DNA of 64,000 nucleotides, from the NCBI RefSeq assembly GCF_026262625.1, contig NZ_SHNN01000001.1:558001-622000 (forward strand). Direction: 5' to 3'. The translations under genes were made by a program, and so were the position numbers. Shown one piece after another: positions 53,201 to 64,000 of this stretch. The DNA is from Candidatus Litorirhabdus singularis (GTDB taxonomy: Bacteria; Pseudomonadota; Gammaproteobacteria; Pseudomonadales; Halieaceae). Under the pieces are notes generated by a model. The model made no database searches. It saw only the letters and a program-made list of their open reading frames with translations, and was not told the origin of the DNA. Position 1 is the stretch's first letter; each line of letters starts with the position of its first letter.

Positions 53201-54801
53201 TCGACGACTACATTGCCAAGCTGCGCCATTCAACGCCTGGCGTTGGCCTGATCAGCCCACCACCACATCACGATATCTATTCTATCGAGGATATGGCTCA
53301 GCTGATTCACGACCTCAAGAACGCCAATCGCAACGCCCGTATCAGCGTGAAGTTGGTATCAGAGATGGGAGTCGGCACTATTGCCTCTGGCGTGACCAAG
53401 GCCAAGGCTGATCATATTGTGATAGCTGGCCATGACGGTGGCACCGGAGCTTCGCCGCTGACTTCAATCAAGCACGCGGGGCTACCCTGGGAGCTTGGTA
53501 TTTCTGAGACTCACCAGACTCTGGTTATGAACGACCTGCGTTCGCGGGTCGTACTACAAACAGATGGCCAGCTCAAAACCGGCAAAGACGTCGTTGTTGC
53601 TGCCTTGCTGGGCGCGGAAGAGTTTGGCTTTGCCACCCTGCCGCTGATCACTTTAGGCTGCATTATGATGCGCAAGTGTCACCTCAACACCTGCCCCGTA
53701 GGTATTGCTACGCAAGATCCAGACCTGCGCAAGAAGTTCAACGGTGCGCCAGAAAATGTGGTGAATTACTTCTTCCTGCTAGCCGAAGAAATTCGCGAGC
53801 ACATGGCACGCCTGGGGTTCCGCACCATTAATGAAATGGTCGGTCGCAGCGATGTACTTGAGACCGCAGCGGCAGCAGAGCACTGGAAGTCCAGTGGCCT
53901 CGACTTGAGCTCGATTCTGCGTGTTGCAGAGAAGCCGCACGATCAAGTTGGCACCTACCAGAGCATGGAGCAAGACCACGCACTGGAGCTCGCACTGGAC
54001 AATGAGATCATTCGTCAGGCTCAGCCAGCGATAGACAGCGGCGAGAAAGTGAGTATCGAGCTGCCTGTGATCAATATCAACCGAGTCGTAGGCACCATGC
54101 TATCGCACAAAGTTGCCGATAAGTGGGGCGCTGAAGGACTCCCCGATGACACCATCCACGTCAAGCTCAACGGCTCCGCTGGACAGAGCCTGGGCGCGTT
54201 TATGTCACGCGGAATCACTATCGAAGTTGAAGGCGACTGCAACGACTATGTCGGCAAAGGTCTGAGTGGGGGACGTATTGTTGCCTACCCGCCGCACGAG
54301 AGCAGCTTCAAAGCTGAGGAAAATATCCTCGTCGGTAATGTGTGCCTATATGGCGCTACCAGCGGAGATGCTTATCTGCGCGGTATTGCCGCCGAGCGTT
54401 TCTGCGTGCGTAATAGCGGAGCGCGGGCCGTGGTAGAGGGTATTGGTGATCACGGCTGTGAATACATGACCGGCGGTCGCGTGGTGGTACTGGGCTCGAC
54501 TGGTCGAAATTTCGCTGCCGGCATGAGCGGTGGTATTGCCTATATCCTCGACCGGGACGGTGATTTCCGTGGCCGCTGCAACATGGGCATGGTTGAGCTG
54601 GAAAGTGTCAGCGAGGACGCTGATATTGCTGAACTAAAGACGCTGATAGAGAATCACCTGAATTACACGGGCTCCGACGTTGCCAGGCAGCTGCTGGACG
54701 ACTGGGACAATAGCCTGAGTCAGTTTGTGAAAGTTATGCCGACTGACTACAAGCGGGTGTTGCGGGAACGGGCAGAAAAGCTGGATAAGCAGGTCGCCTG
54801 A
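50224..54801 (+). CDS. gltB: Glutamate synthase large subunit
   Basis: The 1525-residue protein is full length for GltB. DSCGVGF places the amidotransferase nucleophile at Cys28 after a short propeptide. The central and synthase domains follow, with the FMN-region HDGGTGASPLTSIKHAG and the iron-sulfur ligands Cys1146, Cys1152 and Cys1157 in CIMMRKCHLNTC, then the C-terminal beta helix (GDAYLRG, MTGGRVVVLG). With GltD it makes two glutamates from 2-oxoglutarate and glutamine using NADPH. The gltD gene follows by 69 bp. Confidence 0.97.
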   Translation: MNVKENKPALSRPGAVGLYDPANEKDSCGVGFVADMKGRPSHQIVMEADHALRRMNHRGGCGCEANTGDGCGILTAIPHKFLQKSAKAAFNVDLPEKGLYAVGNIFLPQDATERAHCKATVEQFISMQGQTLIGWRSMDVQPKLADVGPTALASMPVIEQLYVGAAEGTSGDDFERQLYIIRKISTRTLRTEHELNEAQAFYICTLSSKVIVYKGMLTPDQLVPFYPDLADEDYEAHLAMVHSRFSTNTFPSWDRAQPNRFMSHNGEINTRQGNINAMRSRQGVVKSELFGTEINKLFPVVEPDCSDSGSFDNVLEFMLMNGRTLQEAIMLMVPEAWQNDEEMSEEKRNFYEFNSTMMEPWDGPASIAFTDGHYIGAVLDRNGLRPSRYYITHDDKVIMASEVGVVEIEPSNVKFKGRLQPGKMFLLDFDEGRLITDEELKGGYSSSQPFGEWLNDQRIDLSQLHTEAEPHGFEPETLLERMMTFGFTTETMQFMLLPLVQELRDPVSSMGNDSALACLSDKSRMIYDYFKQLFAQVTNPAIDSIREEVVMSLECYIGPEGNLLEATAEHAHRMRIPHPILTNEEMAAIRHLDHRGWRSRVIDITYPRREGNAGLEASLLRICEEASQAIADGYSLIVLSDREISAQRVPISTLLAGGAVHQHLVAGSERTKIGIVVETGEAREVHHHCMLIGFGVDAINPYLAFESLWQSQRDGLLPGEKYDCDEKIVAAYRKGVAKGMLKVMAKMGISTLQSYKGAQIFEAVGIASDVIERCFKGTPSRVEGVSFEVLGEEALRRHEVAYPSVPAQRIPVLENPGDVHWRARGEKHMWNPQTISAVQEASRNNSREAYDRFVQASDDDATRGATLRGLMGFREGANGGPIAITEVEPASEIVKRFCTGAMSFGSISPEAHETLAVAMNRIGGKSNTGEGGEDAARFIPLANGDSKRSAIKQVASGRFGVTAHYLANADEIQIKISQGAKPGEGGELPGGKVDDYIAKLRHSTPGVGLISPPPHHDIYSIEDMAQLIHDLKNANRNARISVKLVSEMGVGTIASGVTKAKADHIVIAGHDGGTGASPLTSIKHAGLPWELGISETHQTLVMNDLRSRVVLQTDGQLKTGKDVVVAALLGAEEFGFATLPLITLGCIMMRKCHLNTCPVGIATQDPDLRKKFNGAPENVVNYFFLLAEEIREHMARLGFRTINEMVGRSDVLETAAAAEHWKSSGLDLSSILRVAEKPHDQVGTYQSMEQDHALELALDNEIIRQAQPAIDSGEKVSIELPVININRVVGTMLSHKVADKWGAEGLPDDTIHVKLNGSAGQSLGAFMSRGITIEVEGDCNDYVGKGLSGGRIVAYPPHESSFKAEENILVGNVCLYGATSGDAYLRGIAAERFCVRNSGARAVVEGIGDHGCEYMTGGRVVVLGSTGRNFAAGMSGGIAYILDRDGDFRGRCNMGMVELESVSEDADIAELKTLIENHLNYTGSDVARQLLDDWDNSLSQFVKVMPTDYKRVLRERAEKLDKQVA

Positions 54802-54870
54802 ATCGCGGGCAATAGAGCGTCCTCGCTGTTGCAGGGCGCGCTTAATGTTTTATAGAGAGATTGTTTAGAT

Positions 54871-56328
54871 ATGGGTAACCCAACAGCATTTAAAGAAATT
54901 GCCAGGGATGCGGCCAAGTACCGTAATGTCGAAGTACGTCTGCTGGACTATGCCGAGCTCTATACCGACGTTGATGAAGAGAAGCTGAACAGTCAGGCGG
55001 CGCGCTGCATGGACTGCGGCATTCCTTTCTGCCAGTCCAATGACGGTTGCCCGGTATCCAATCTCATTCCGGAGTGGAACGATCTGGTTTATAACGACCG
55101 CTGGGAAGAAGCCCTCGATCGCTTGCACCACACTAACAACTTTCCTGAGTTTACTGGCCGGGTATGCCCCGCCCCCTGTGAGGGGTCTTGTGTATTGGGC
55201 TCGGTAGAGACTCCCGTCACCATCAAGAACATCGAGTACGCTATTGCGGATCGGGGCTTTGCTGAAGGCTGGGTCGTGCCTAACCCACCGCAGACTCGCA
55301 CCGGCAAAAAAGTCGCGGTAGTTGGTTCCGGTCCCTCTGGTCTGGCCGCTGCCGCTGAGCTCAACAAGTCCGGCCACACAGTGACTGTCTATGAGCGTGC
55401 CGATCGTGTCGGTGGTCTGCTGATGTACGGAATTCCCAACATGAAACTGGGTAAAGACGTGGTCGATCGCCGCGTCAACATTCTGCGTGAAGAGGGCATT
55501 ACTTTTGTCACCAACGCCGATGTCGGTGGCACTGGCGACAACGCCATCCCCTTGGCGCAACTGCGCGAAGATAACGATGCATTGCTGCTGTGCACCGGCG
55601 CCACCAATGCCCGTGACCTACCCATCGAAAACCGCCAGCTTAAGGGTATTTACCCCGCCATGGAGTTTCTGCGCGCCAATACTCGCAGCCTGCTGGACTC
55701 CAATTTGGAGGATGACAATTACATCTCCGCGAAAGGTAAAAAAGTCATCGTCATCGGTGGTGGAGATACTGGCACAGACTGTATCGGTACTTCTATTCGC
55801 CACGGTGCCAGCAACGTCGTCAATTTCGAGCTGCTGCCGGAGCCTCCAGAAGGTCGCGCCGATGGCAATCCTTGGCCGCAGTGGCCAAAAATCATCCGTG
55901 TCGACTATGGTCATGAAGAGTCGTCACACAAATATGGCAAAGATCCTCGCGAGTACTGCTTGCTCAGCAAGGGCTTTATCGGCGATGACGACGGCAACCT
56001 GACCGGCATCAAAACGGTAGAAGTGGACTGGACCAATGTTGATGGCCGCTTCCAGATGGAAGAAGTCGAAGGCTCAGAGAAAGTCTGGGAGGCTGATCTG
56101 ATCATGCTGTCCATGGGCTTCCTGGGACCTGAGCAATATGCCGCCGAAGCTGCAGGCATCGATGTCGACGAGCGCTCTAACTATAAGGCTGCTTATGGCG
56201 ATTTCCGCACCAGTGTCGACGGCGTATTCGCTGCCGGCGATTGCCGGCGCGGGCAATCTCTGGTGGTTTGGGGCATCGACGAAGGCCGACGTGCGGCTGC
56301 CGAGGTTAGCAAGTACCTGCGAGACTGA
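54871..56328 (+). CDS. gltD: Glutamate synthase small subunit
   Basis: The 485-residue protein has two cysteine clusters for [4Fe-4S] centres ([15 protein letters not shown] near residue 46 and CPAPCEGSC near residue 92), the FAD motif [15 protein letters not shown], and the NADPH motif [11 protein letters not shown]. It passes electrons from NADPH to GltB. A GC-rich stem-loop follows the stop and probably ends transcription. Confidence 0.97.
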   Translation: MGNPTAFKEIARDAAKYRNVEVRLLDYAELYTDVDEEKLNSQAARCMDCGIPFCQSNDGCPVSNLIPEWNDLVYNDRWEEALDRLHHTNNFPEFTGRVCPAPCEGSCVLGSVETPVTIKNIEYAIADRGFAEGWVVPNPPQTRTGKKVAVVGSGPSGLAAAAELNKSGHTVTVYERADRVGGLLMYGIPNMKLGKDVVDRRVNILREEGITFVTNADVGGTGDNAIPLAQLREDNDALLLCTGATNARDLPIENRQLKGIYPAMEFLRANTRSLLDSNLEDDNYISAKGKKVIVIGGGDTGTDCIGTSIRHGASNVVNFELLPEPPEGRADGNPWPQWPKIIRVDYGHEESSHKYGKDPREYCLLSKGFIGDDDGNLTGIKTVEVDWTNVDGRFQMEEVEGSEKVWEADLIMLSMGFLGPEQYAAEAAGIDVDERSNYKAAYGDFRTSVDGVFAAGDCRRGQSLVVWGIDEGRRAAAEVSKYLRD

Positions 56329-56330
56329 CT

Positions 56331-56353
56331 CACGGCGGGCACAAACCGCCGTG
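56331..56353. terminator. GC-rich stem-loop between convergent gltD and aroB
   Basis: CACGGCGG and CCGCCGTG pair perfectly around seven bases, directly after the gltD stop. The downstream T content is modest, so it is a likely but not ideal intrinsic terminator. It can act on both converging transcripts. Confidence 0.55.
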
Positions 56354-56369
56354 CACAGGTTTTGTCGTG

Positions 56370-57464
56370 TTAGCGCTGACTATGCGCTAACACTTTCGCG
56401 ATGTCTGCCAGCGGCGTGTCTGCACGCACCACTGCCTGACCTATGGCATCCAGCAACACTAGCCGTAATGCTCCATCGATCACTTTTTTGTCGCGACCCA
56501 TCAGTTCCATGAACTGCTCAACAGACATTGACTCTGGCGCTCTAACGGGAAGGCCGCAGCGCAACAGCAGTGCTTCCAGCGCCAAAACTTCGCTCTCCGG
56601 TACGCGACCCAGTTGTGAAGATAGCCGGGTGGCAATACTCAGACCCGCTGCCACCGCCTCACCGTGCAACCAGTTGCCATAACCCTGGTCAGTTTCTATA
56701 GCGTGGCCAAAGGTATGTCCAAAATTCAGAATTGCGCGCACCCCGCCTTCGCGCTCATCGGCAGCAACAACCTCGGCCTTGTTCACGCAACTACGCTCAA
56801 TCGCCTCGGCCAGAGAGGCTTCCTCGCGCGCCAGCAGGGCCGGCATATGCTCGTGAAGCCACCGGTAGAAAGGCTCATCGCTTATAAGCCCGTACTTAAT
56901 GACTTCCGCTAAGCCGGCCGCCAGTTCTCGTTCGGGTAAGGTATGCAAAGTGTCGGTATCGATCAGCACTGCCTGAGGCTGATAGAAAGCTCCTATCATG
57001 TTTTTGCCCAGAGTATGGTTGACCCCGGTCTTGCCACCCACGGAGGAATCGACCTGGGACAGCAACGTAGTAGGAATCTGCAGAAAATTGACACCACGCT
57101 GATAGGTCGCTGCAGCAAAGCCGACCATATCCCCCACCACGCCGCCCCCCAATGCTATCAGGGTCGTACTGCGGTTGTGTCCCTCCTCCAGAAGACGATC
57201 AAAGATGAGCTCCAAGGTCTGCAGGGTCTTGAATTGCTCCCCATCAGGCAGCACGATTTCAGTAATCAGGTCCAGCGGGGGCAAGGCGGCACGGACCGCC
57301 TCTGAGTAAAGCGGCGCCACCGTCTCGTTACTGATCAGGGCCACCTGACGCCCACTAATATGTGGGGCCAGCAGTGCACCATCCGCCAGCAGATCGCGGC
57401 CAATGTAGATCGGATAACTGCGTTCCCCCAGCTCTACGTGGAGGGTATGCATAACAACACTCAT
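56370..57464 (-). CDS. aroB: 3-dehydroquinate synthase
   Basis: The 364-residue enzyme shows [47 protein letters not shown], and [10 protein letters not shown], the motifs of AroB. It converts the heptulosonate phosphate to 3-dehydroquinate with NAD and a divalent metal. ATG 57464 ([13 protein letters not shown]) lies 25 bp after the aroK stop, so the two are co-transcribed. Confidence 0.95.
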   Translation of the reverse strand: MSVVMHTLHVELGERSYPIYIGRDLLADGALLAPHISGRQVALISNETVAPLYSEAVRAALPPLDLITEIVLPDGEQFKTLQTLELIFDRLLEEGHNRSTTLIALGGGVVGDMVGFAAATYQRGVNFLQIPTTLLSQVDSSVGGKTGVNHTLGKNMIGAFYQPQAVLIDTDTLHTLPERELAAGLAEVIKYGLISDEPFYRWLHEHMPALLAREEASLAEAIERSCVNKAEVVAADEREGGVRAILNFGHTFGHAIETDQGYGNWLHGEAVAAGLSIATRLSSQLGRVPESEVLALEALLLRCGLPVRAPESMSVEQFMELMGRDKKVIDGALRLVLLDAIGQAVVRADTPLADIAKVLAHSQR

Positions 57465-57489
57465 CGCTATTTCCTGTCGTGGGTGGGGG

Positions 57490-58005
57490 CTAGTCTTCCA
57501 GCTCGCGAACAATGCGCTGCGTCAACGTACGAGCGCTACCAGCACCAGTGTCGATAACCAAATCTGCGATTTCACGATACAAGGGGTCACGAGTGGCCAT
57601 CAGTTCGCGAAGTATAGTCTCTGGGTCACCACCTTGCAGCAGCGGCCGATTACGGTCCTGATTGGTGCGCGCTGCCTGTTGCGCCACTGTAGCATGCAGG
57701 TATATCACAAACCCGCGTGCCGCCAAGGCCTGACGATTCTCTGGCCGTAAAACAGCACCTCCGCCGGTGGACACCAGTACGCCTTCAAGTTGGGTCAGTT
57801 CTTCGATAACAGCCTGCTCGCGGTCGCGAAAGCCGGACTCTCCTTCAACATCAAATATCCAGGGGATATCGGCACCGGTGCGCTCTTCTATTTCATTGTC
57901 GCTATCGATAAACGCCAGCTGTAACTGGCGCGCAAGAAGTTTACCGACCGTAGTCTTCCCTGCCCCCATGGGGCCGACCAGAAAGACCCGGTGTAACTTC
58001 GGCAT
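57490..58005 (-). CDS. aroK: Shikimate kinase
   Basis: The 171-residue enzyme has the P-loop [52 protein letters not shown] and RNRPLLQ, which are complete shikimate kinase motifs. It phosphorylates shikimate with ATP. pilQ lies 3 bp upstream and aroB 25 bp downstream, the usual pil-aro order. A diverged paralogue is at 5682-6185. Confidence 0.95.
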   Translation of the reverse strand: MPKLHRVFLVGPMGAGKTTVGKLLARQLQLAFIDSDNEIEERTGADIPWIFDVEGESGFRDREQAVIEELTQLEGVLVSTGGGAVLRPENRQALAARGFVIYLHATVAQQAARTNQDRNRPLLQGGDPETILRELMATRDPLYREIADLVIDTGAGSARTLTQRIVRELED

Positions 58006-58008
58006 CTA

Positions 58009-60156
58009 TCAGTCGAGCAGTGTGTCAGCAAGAATCCGCGGCGTAATAAAGATCAAGGTTTCAGTCTTGGTCTGCTGCAGGTTGGTATTCTTGAACAATG
58101 CGCCCAGGTAGGGAATGTCACCCAGGAAGGGGACCTTGGCAGTCGATTCGATGTCTTCCGTACGGAACACTCCACCCAACACCACGGTTTCTCCATTACC
58201 CACTAACACTTGGGTAGTCAGCTGCGTGGTATCAATGGTGGGAATGGTTCCACCCTGGCCACTGGGCACCAGATCACCCACAGAATCCTGATTGATTTTA
58301 AGATCGAGCAGGATGCGGTCATCCGGCGTGATATTTGGAATCACATCCAGCGCCAGCACGGCCTCTTTAAAGGAGGTCGTGGTCTCACCGCTGGAAGAAG
58401 ACTCCTGATAGGGAACTTCAGTACCTGACTTAATGGTCGCCTGCTGCTTGTCGCCGGTAATCACCTTCGGCTGCGATACAACTTCACCACTACCTGCCGC
58501 TTCCAAAGCTGACAATTCAGCGGTCAGAAACAGGTCACTGCTAGTGTAGCCGACGGCAAAGCCGCTGGTAGCGCCAGTGACGCCAAGGTCCACCAAAAGC
58601 GCCCCGGGGAAGCTCAGCGTCGGGTCCACGCCGTCAGAGATGGCACTGTTAATATCGACGACATTAGCAAGGTCACCTGATACAGAGGTAATATTGTCGC
58701 CCCCAACGTTAACGGCGCCGCCGCCCCAGCGAATACCAAGCTCGCGGGAAACATCGGATTGCGCAATAACAATTCTCGCCTCAATCATCACCTGACGAAT
58801 CGGAATGTCGACCATATCGATCAAGGTACGAATCTCAGCCAATTTGGCGGCTGTATCGGTCATAATCAACGAGTTGGTGCGGGCATCGACAATCACCGAG
58901 CCACGTGAAGATATTAATGTGCCTCCATCAGCGCTACCGGCGTCAAACAGCTGAACGATATCGGCAGCATTGGCATAGCGAATGCGCAAAAACTCCGTCT
59001 GTAGAGGCGCCAATTCTGCAATTTGCTTGTTCGCTTCAATTTCCTGTCGCTCGCGCTCGGCTATTTCAGCCGCCGGACCCACCATCAACACATTACCGAC
59101 CTGACGCTTATCCAGACCCTTCGTTTTCAGCACCAACTCCAGCGCCTGGTCCCAAGGTACATTTTGCAAGCGCAAGGTAATGCGCCCACCGACAGTGTCA
59201 CTGGCCACCAGGTTAAGCTCGGTAAAATCTGCGATCAGCTGCAATACCGCGCGCACTTCAATATCCTGGAAGTTCAGCGAGAGCTTGTCGCCTACATAAG
59301 TGAATTCGTTTTTACGCGCTTCTACCTCGTCCGGCGTCAATGGCTTGACGCTGACGACGTACTGGCTATCTGCCTGGTAAGCCAGGTAGTCGTATTCCCC
59401 TGTGGCTTTCATGGAAATCGTGATGCCGCGTTCAGACGGCGCCACGTCCATGCTGGAAACTGGAGTCGCAAAATCAGTCACGTCATAGCGTCGCAAAATA
59501 TCATCCGCTGCAGTGGTATCCAGAAATTCAATCTTGACCAAACCGCCTTCGCTAAAAACATTAACATCGATATTGGGATCGCTAAGGGTCAACAGAAGAC
59601 GTCCCTCTCCGCCTTCGCTGCGCTGAAACTCAAGGGCTTCTATCGCTGATACCGCTTGCTCACGGGGTAATACAGGCGCCGCCAGCTTATTCGGGTCTTG
59701 AACCTGCTTAAGATAATCGTTGGCGCCCTCATTACCCACTTGAACTATCAGGGAGTTTCCCTCTATGCGCGTCTTGTAAGGTACCAGCTTCACCATATTA
59801 ACGATCATGCGAGTCCGGTCGCCAGATTCCAGCACCATCACGCCAGTAGCGTTACCGTAAGGCAGCGAGTATTTCTTGCGTTCGAGCGCGCTGGATACGC
59901 CTTCAAAGTCCATGGAGATACGCGCTGGCTTTTCAATGGTATAAGCTTTCGCGTCGGGCGGGGTGCCGTCAAAGTCCAGACGAATCTCAAAAATGCTACC
60001 AGGCTTTGAGCTGAAGCTAATATCGGTAACCGCAACATCGGCCGCCTGAGCAGCGCTCGCCACCAGTAACAACGCCAAGGTCAGCAATCTCCCGCTGACC
60101 GTCTGGAGCATACGCCCAGAACGACGGTTACCTATGAATTTTGATGTCTTGAACAT
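58009..60156 (-). CDS. pilQ: Type IV pilus secretin PilQ
   Basis: The 715-residue protein has a signal peptide (about residues 15-38), two AMIN-type domains for peptidoglycan binding, a secretin-and-TonB N-terminal domain (LSLNFQDIEVRAVLQLIAD), a further N domain and the C-terminal secretin barrel (VVSQPKVITGDKQQATI, then VPFLGDIPYLGALFK). It forms the outer-membrane pore for the pilus. I use ATG 60156; a TTG start 18 bp upstream is possible. Confidence 0.95.
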   Translation of the reverse strand: MFKTSKFIGNRRSGRMLQTVSGRLLTLALLLVASAAQAADVAVTDISFSSKPGSIFEIRLDFDGTPPDAKAYTIEKPARISMDFEGVSSALERKKYSLPYGNATGVMVLESGDRTRMIVNMVKLVPYKTRIEGNSLIVQVGNEGANDYLKQVQDPNKLAAPVLPREQAVSAIEALEFQRSEGGEGRLLLTLSDPNIDVNVFSEGGLVKIEFLDTTAADDILRRYDVTDFATPVSSMDVAPSERGITISMKATGEYDYLAYQADSQYVVSVKPLTPDEVEARKNEFTYVGDKLSLNFQDIEVRAVLQLIADFTELNLVASDTVGGRITLRLQNVPWDQALELVLKTKGLDKRQVGNVLMVGPAAEIAERERQEIEANKQIAELAPLQTEFLRIRYANAADIVQLFDAGSADGGTLISSRGSVIVDARTNSLIMTDTAAKLAEIRTLIDMVDIPIRQVMIEARIVIAQSDVSRELGIRWGGGAVNVGGDNITSVSGDLANVVDINSAISDGVDPTLSFPGALLVDLGVTGATSGFAVGYTSSDLFLTAELSALEAAGSGEVVSQPKVITGDKQQATIKSGTEVPYQESSSSGETTTSFKEAVLALDVIPNITPDDRILLDLKINQDSVGDLVPSGQGGTIPTIDTTQLTTQVLVGNGETVVLGGVFRTEDIESTAKVPFLGDIPYLGALFKNTNLQQTKTETLIFITPRILADTLLD

Positions 60157-60180
60157 GGCTATCACCAATCGCAATAATAT

Positions 60181-60711
60181 TTAAAGGGAACTAAGTTTGA
60201 TCGAGCGTGGCCGCTCTACCCAACCGTCGTTTCCGTCTGAAACAATCTCGACAACGGCTATATAGTTTTCCGTCATCTCTACAATTCGACCGTGGTTACG
60301 ACCCAGATAGTCGCTCATCCGAACCCGGTGCACGCCGCCATCAGGATCCTCTACCAGCGTCCAGTCGGTGCCACCGCGGGACAATGTGCCAACCATTTTT
60401 AGAGAGTCGAAGGTAAACTGCTCCAAAAATTCCTTAACCCGATCGTTGTCCGGCTTGACTGAAGATACCGCCTGCAGTTGATTGATCTCACGTATTTCAA
60501 TCGGTCGATCAAACGGGCTGCGCAGAGTCGTCGCACTATAGGAAAATGCTTTGTAAGCTTTGAAGGGCGGAATAGGCGCAATTACTCCGCCCGGCCGCGC
60601 CCGTTTTTCATCCATAAAGGTATCAAGGTCAGCGTATTCGTCGCTGCCGCACCCTACCAAAACAAGGCTGGGCACAACAATCAGAACCACTAACAGCATA
60701 GGACGCAACAT
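60181..60711 (-). CDS. pilP: Type IV pilus assembly lipoprotein PilP
   Basis: The 176-residue protein has a lipoprotein signal with lipobox LVGC (Cys21) and the PilP domain, with LEQFTFDSLKMVGTL, then WTLVEDPDGGVHRV and the GRNHGRI motif. It links the inner-membrane PilMNO complex with PilQ. It lies between pilO and pilQ with gaps of 2 and 24 bp. Confidence 0.95.
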   Translation of the reverse strand: MLRPMLLVVLIVVPSLVLVGCGSDEYADLDTFMDEKRARPGGVIAPIPPFKAYKAFSYSATTLRSPFDRPIEIREINQLQAVSSVKPDNDRVKEFLEQFTFDSLKMVGTLSRGGTDWTLVEDPDGGVHRVRMSDYLGRNHGRIVEMTENYIAVVEIVSDGNDGWVERPRSIKLSSL

Positions 60712-60713
60712 GC

Positions 60714-61328
60714 TTAAAACTCCTGGTCCTGATAGCGGTAAGTCTTGGCAGTAATTTGCAATTTCAGCATCGAGCCGCCTTTCCTCTCCTGATTAATGAC
60801 AAAGTCATGCAGAGTTACAATCCGCGGCAGACCTGCCATCCCGCTAATGAAAGCACCCAGGTCATGGTAAGAGCCGCGTCCTACTATTAGCATTGGCAGC
60901 TCGACATAGAATTCGCGGGCCAACTCCGTCTGCAATTTAATGCTTTCGAAATCAAGACCGTTCGCCATACCTTTATTGGTGATGTCTTCCAGCAAACCTG
61001 GCACTTCAGTATCACTGGGCAGCTGGCTGATCAATGCGCCAAATGATTCTTCCATTTCTACCATCTGCTGCTTATAAGCTTCAAGGTTAGCGGCCTGAAA
61101 CGCCTTTTGTTCAAATTCAACGCGCAGTTCCTGCTCAGAGGCTGAGGCAAGCTCAAGACCTCGCTGCAATTCCTGAATGTGGTAGAAGTACCCTAATACC
61201 AGCACAGCAACCATCACCAAAACCCAGATAATAGATTTGATGGCAATAGGCATTGAGCCAATATTTTCGAGGTCAACGGAGTTAACATCAAATTCGCGTA
61301 GCGACTTGAGAATATCTTCGGCAGCCAT
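60714..61328 (-). CDS. pilO: Type IV pilus inner-membrane protein PilO
   Basis: The 204-residue protein has a short cytoplasmic N-terminus, one membrane helix (IIWVLVMVAVLVLGYFY), a coiled coil, and the periplasmic PilO domain with LLEDITNKGMANGLDFESI. It forms a heterodimer with PilN. It is 3 bp from pilN. Confidence 0.95.
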   Translation of the reverse strand: MAAEDILKSLREFDVNSVDLENIGSMPIAIKSIIWVLVMVAVLVLGYFYHIQELQRGLELASASEQELRVEFEQKAFQAANLEAYKQQMVEMEESFGALISQLPSDTEVPGLLEDITNKGMANGLDFESIKLQTELAREFYVELPMLIVGRGSYHDLGAFISGMAGLPRIVTLHDFVINQERKGGSMLKLQITAKTYRYQDQEF

Positions 61329-61331
61329 AGA

Positions 61332-62970
<1,639 letters not shown>

Positions 62971-63012
62971 CTATTTGTAACGGTAACTTACGTAATCTTT
63001 ATGCACTATTAC

Positions 63013-63041
63013 ATTAGATAATAGATATAACATAAGCGCAA
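63013..63041 (-). promoter_or_regulatory. Putative sigma70 promoter of the pilMNOPQ-aroKB operon
   Basis: On the minus strand TTGCGC (63041-63036) and TCTAAT (63018-63013) are 17 bp apart, with the pilM start about 55 bp downstream. The whole divergent gap is AT-rich. Confidence 0.5.
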
Positions 63042-63065
63042 ATATATAAAAATGGTAAAAAAGCA

Positions 63066-63071
63066 TATAAT
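63066..63071 (+). promoter_or_regulatory. Putative -10 box of the penicillin-binding protein gene
   Basis: A perfect TATAAT lies 65 bp before the start of the plus-strand gene. No good -35 box is seen at the right distance. Confidence 0.45.
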
Positions 63072-63135
63072 CTGCTTTTCCATCGAGGCGGCCCAATGCC
63101 CGGGAGATATAAATGGTTGATATACCTAAGGTTTT

Positions 63136-64000
63136 ATGAAAACAGTGCGCATATTATTTCATCTCGTCCTGCTCGGGCTTTGTGCCGGAATTGTGACCTG
63201 TGGCGGTATTTATTTATACCTCAGTCCGCAATTACCAGCCGTCGAACAGCTGCGGGAAATCAAACTTCAGACGCCTATGCGAGTATACACCCGCGAAGGT
63301 GATCTTATCGGCCAGTTTGGTGAACAGAAGCGCAATCCATTGCCTTATGATCGAATTCCCCCACAGTTTGTACAGGCACTCTTGGCCGCCGAGGATGATG
63401 GCTTTTTCCGTCACGTCGGTATCGACTTTGCCGGACTACTGCGCGCCGCGTCGGAACTGGTGCTGACCGGGGAAAAGGGGTCCGGAGGCTCTACGCTCAC
63501 CATGCAGGTCGCGCGCAACTATTTTTTGACGCTGGAGCGCACCTTTACGCGTAAGTTCAAGGAAATTTTGCTCTCGCTTGAAATCGAGCGCAGCCTCAGT
63601 AAAGAAGAAATTTTCGAACTCTACTTCAACCGCATTTTCCTCGGTCACCGCTCCTATGGCTTTGAGGCCGCAGCTCAGGTCTACTATGGCTCTCATATCG
63701 GTGAACTGGACCTGGCGCAGTACGCAATGCTGGCGGGACTGCCCAAAGCACCATCCAGCTATAACCCAATCTCCAACCCACAGCGCGCCAAAGTGCGCCG
63801 AGACTGGATTCTGGGCCGTATGGCAGCCCTGGGATATATCACGCCCGAAGAGTATCAGCAGGCCCTTCAACAACCCGTTTCGGCAACACACCACGGTGCC
63901 AAACTAGCCTTTAATGCTCCTTACGCCGCTGAAATGGCCCGCAAGGAAATGCTTGACCGGTTCGGGCTGGCGGCCTACAACGATGGCTTTCACGTTTACA
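63136..64000 (+). CDS. mrcA: Penicillin-binding protein 1A, N-terminal part (cut by window end)
   Basis: The frame is open from ATG 63136 to the window end, giving 288 residues. It has a short cytoplasmic start, a membrane helix (VLLGLCAGIVTCGGIYLYL) and the glycosyltransferase-51 domain: catalytic Glu86 in AAEDDGFFRHVGIDF, GGSTLTMQVARNYFL, EIFELYFNRIFLG and AGLPKAPSSYNP. The protein polymerises and crosslinks peptidoglycan; the transpeptidase part lies outside the window. The gene is divergent from pilM, the usual location of ponA/mrcA in gammaproteobacteria. Confidence 0.95.
   Translation, partial: MKTVRILFHLVLLGLCAGIVTCGGIYLYLSPQLPAVEQLREIKLQTPMRVYTREGDLIGQFGEQKRNPLPYDRIPPQFVQALLAAEDDGFFRHVGIDFAGLLRAASELVLTGEKGSGGSTLTMQVARNYFLTLERTFTRKFKEILLSLEIERSLSKEEIFELYFNRIFLGHRSYGFEAAAQVYYGSHIGELDLAQYAMLAGLPKAPSSYNPISNPQRAKVRRDWILGRMAALGYITPEEYQQALQQPVSATHHGAKLAFNAPYAAEMARKEMLDRFGLAAYNDGFHVY

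Noticed and set aside
59023-59649. 208-codon frame on the plus strand
   Set aside because: It is opposite pilQ and shows no protein family features.

Overview
The window is chromosomal DNA of a gammaproteobacterium, most likely a marine member of the Cellvibrionales-type lineages. This rests on gene content: a type IV pilus pilMNOPQ cluster joined to aroK-aroB and a ponA-type gene, gltBD next to hemE, a bioB-bioF-bioHC-bioD operon with a fused BioH-BioC protein, small DUF3094 and PA3496-type proteins, and a PEP-CTERM-type protein. The genus cannot be named from sequence reading alone. Coding density is high, with many 1-30 bp overlaps, and most of the window is GC-rich housekeeping or metabolic DNA.

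Layout. 1-4.5 kb: the end of a MoxR/Bat-type operon (DUF58 tail, DUF4381, two von Willebrand A membrane proteins, BatD), converging on gcvT. 5.7-9.3 kb: a shikimate-kinase-like paralogue, a PA3496-family protein, a B12-binding radical SAM enzyme and a small zinc-ribbon-like protein. 9.3-14.6 kb: mtnA, an unknown membrane protein, and a divergent pair resembling gamma-glutamylputrescine synthetase and oxidase followed by a TetR regulator. 14.6-17.7 kb: an oxidoreductase run (extended SDR, luciferase-like monooxygenase, DCC/DUF393 protein, classical SDR). 17.8-21.7 kb: a class 3 lipase and an operon of flavin reductase, an unknown 96-residue protein and an iron-sulfur photolyase. 22.2-23.0 kb: an SGNH-hydrolase lipoprotein.

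23.4-35.3 kb is an integrated element of about 11.9 kb. It is bounded by a 15-bp direct repeat of the 3' end of tRNA-Pro(CGG), and a P4-type tyrosine integrase sits next to the intact tRNA. TACCCCC heptamers, paired 12 bp apart, lie just inside both ends and look like integrase arm sites. The element carries an AlpA-type regulator, a Toprim protein, a DUF3631 ATPase, several small unknown proteins, a DUF6387-like protein and a 12-copy 8-bp tandem repeat in front of a small gene. Its AT-rich distal end holds an MBOAT plus AlgJ/AlgX-like polysaccharide O-acetylation pair, a truncated csrA and a PEP-CTERM-type protein. This is the most unusual part of the window.

35.4-50 kb: a DUF3094 protein, a long acyl-CoA dehydrogenase, the biotin operon, comF, modABC overlapping a SrkA-type kinase, a hexapeptide acetyltransferase, a TrmB-like methyltransferase, cysE and hemE. 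50-64 kb: gltB-gltD (glutamate synthase) facing aroB-aroK, then pilQ-pilP-pilO-pilN-pilM, and divergently the start of a penicillin-binding protein 1A gene cut by the window end.
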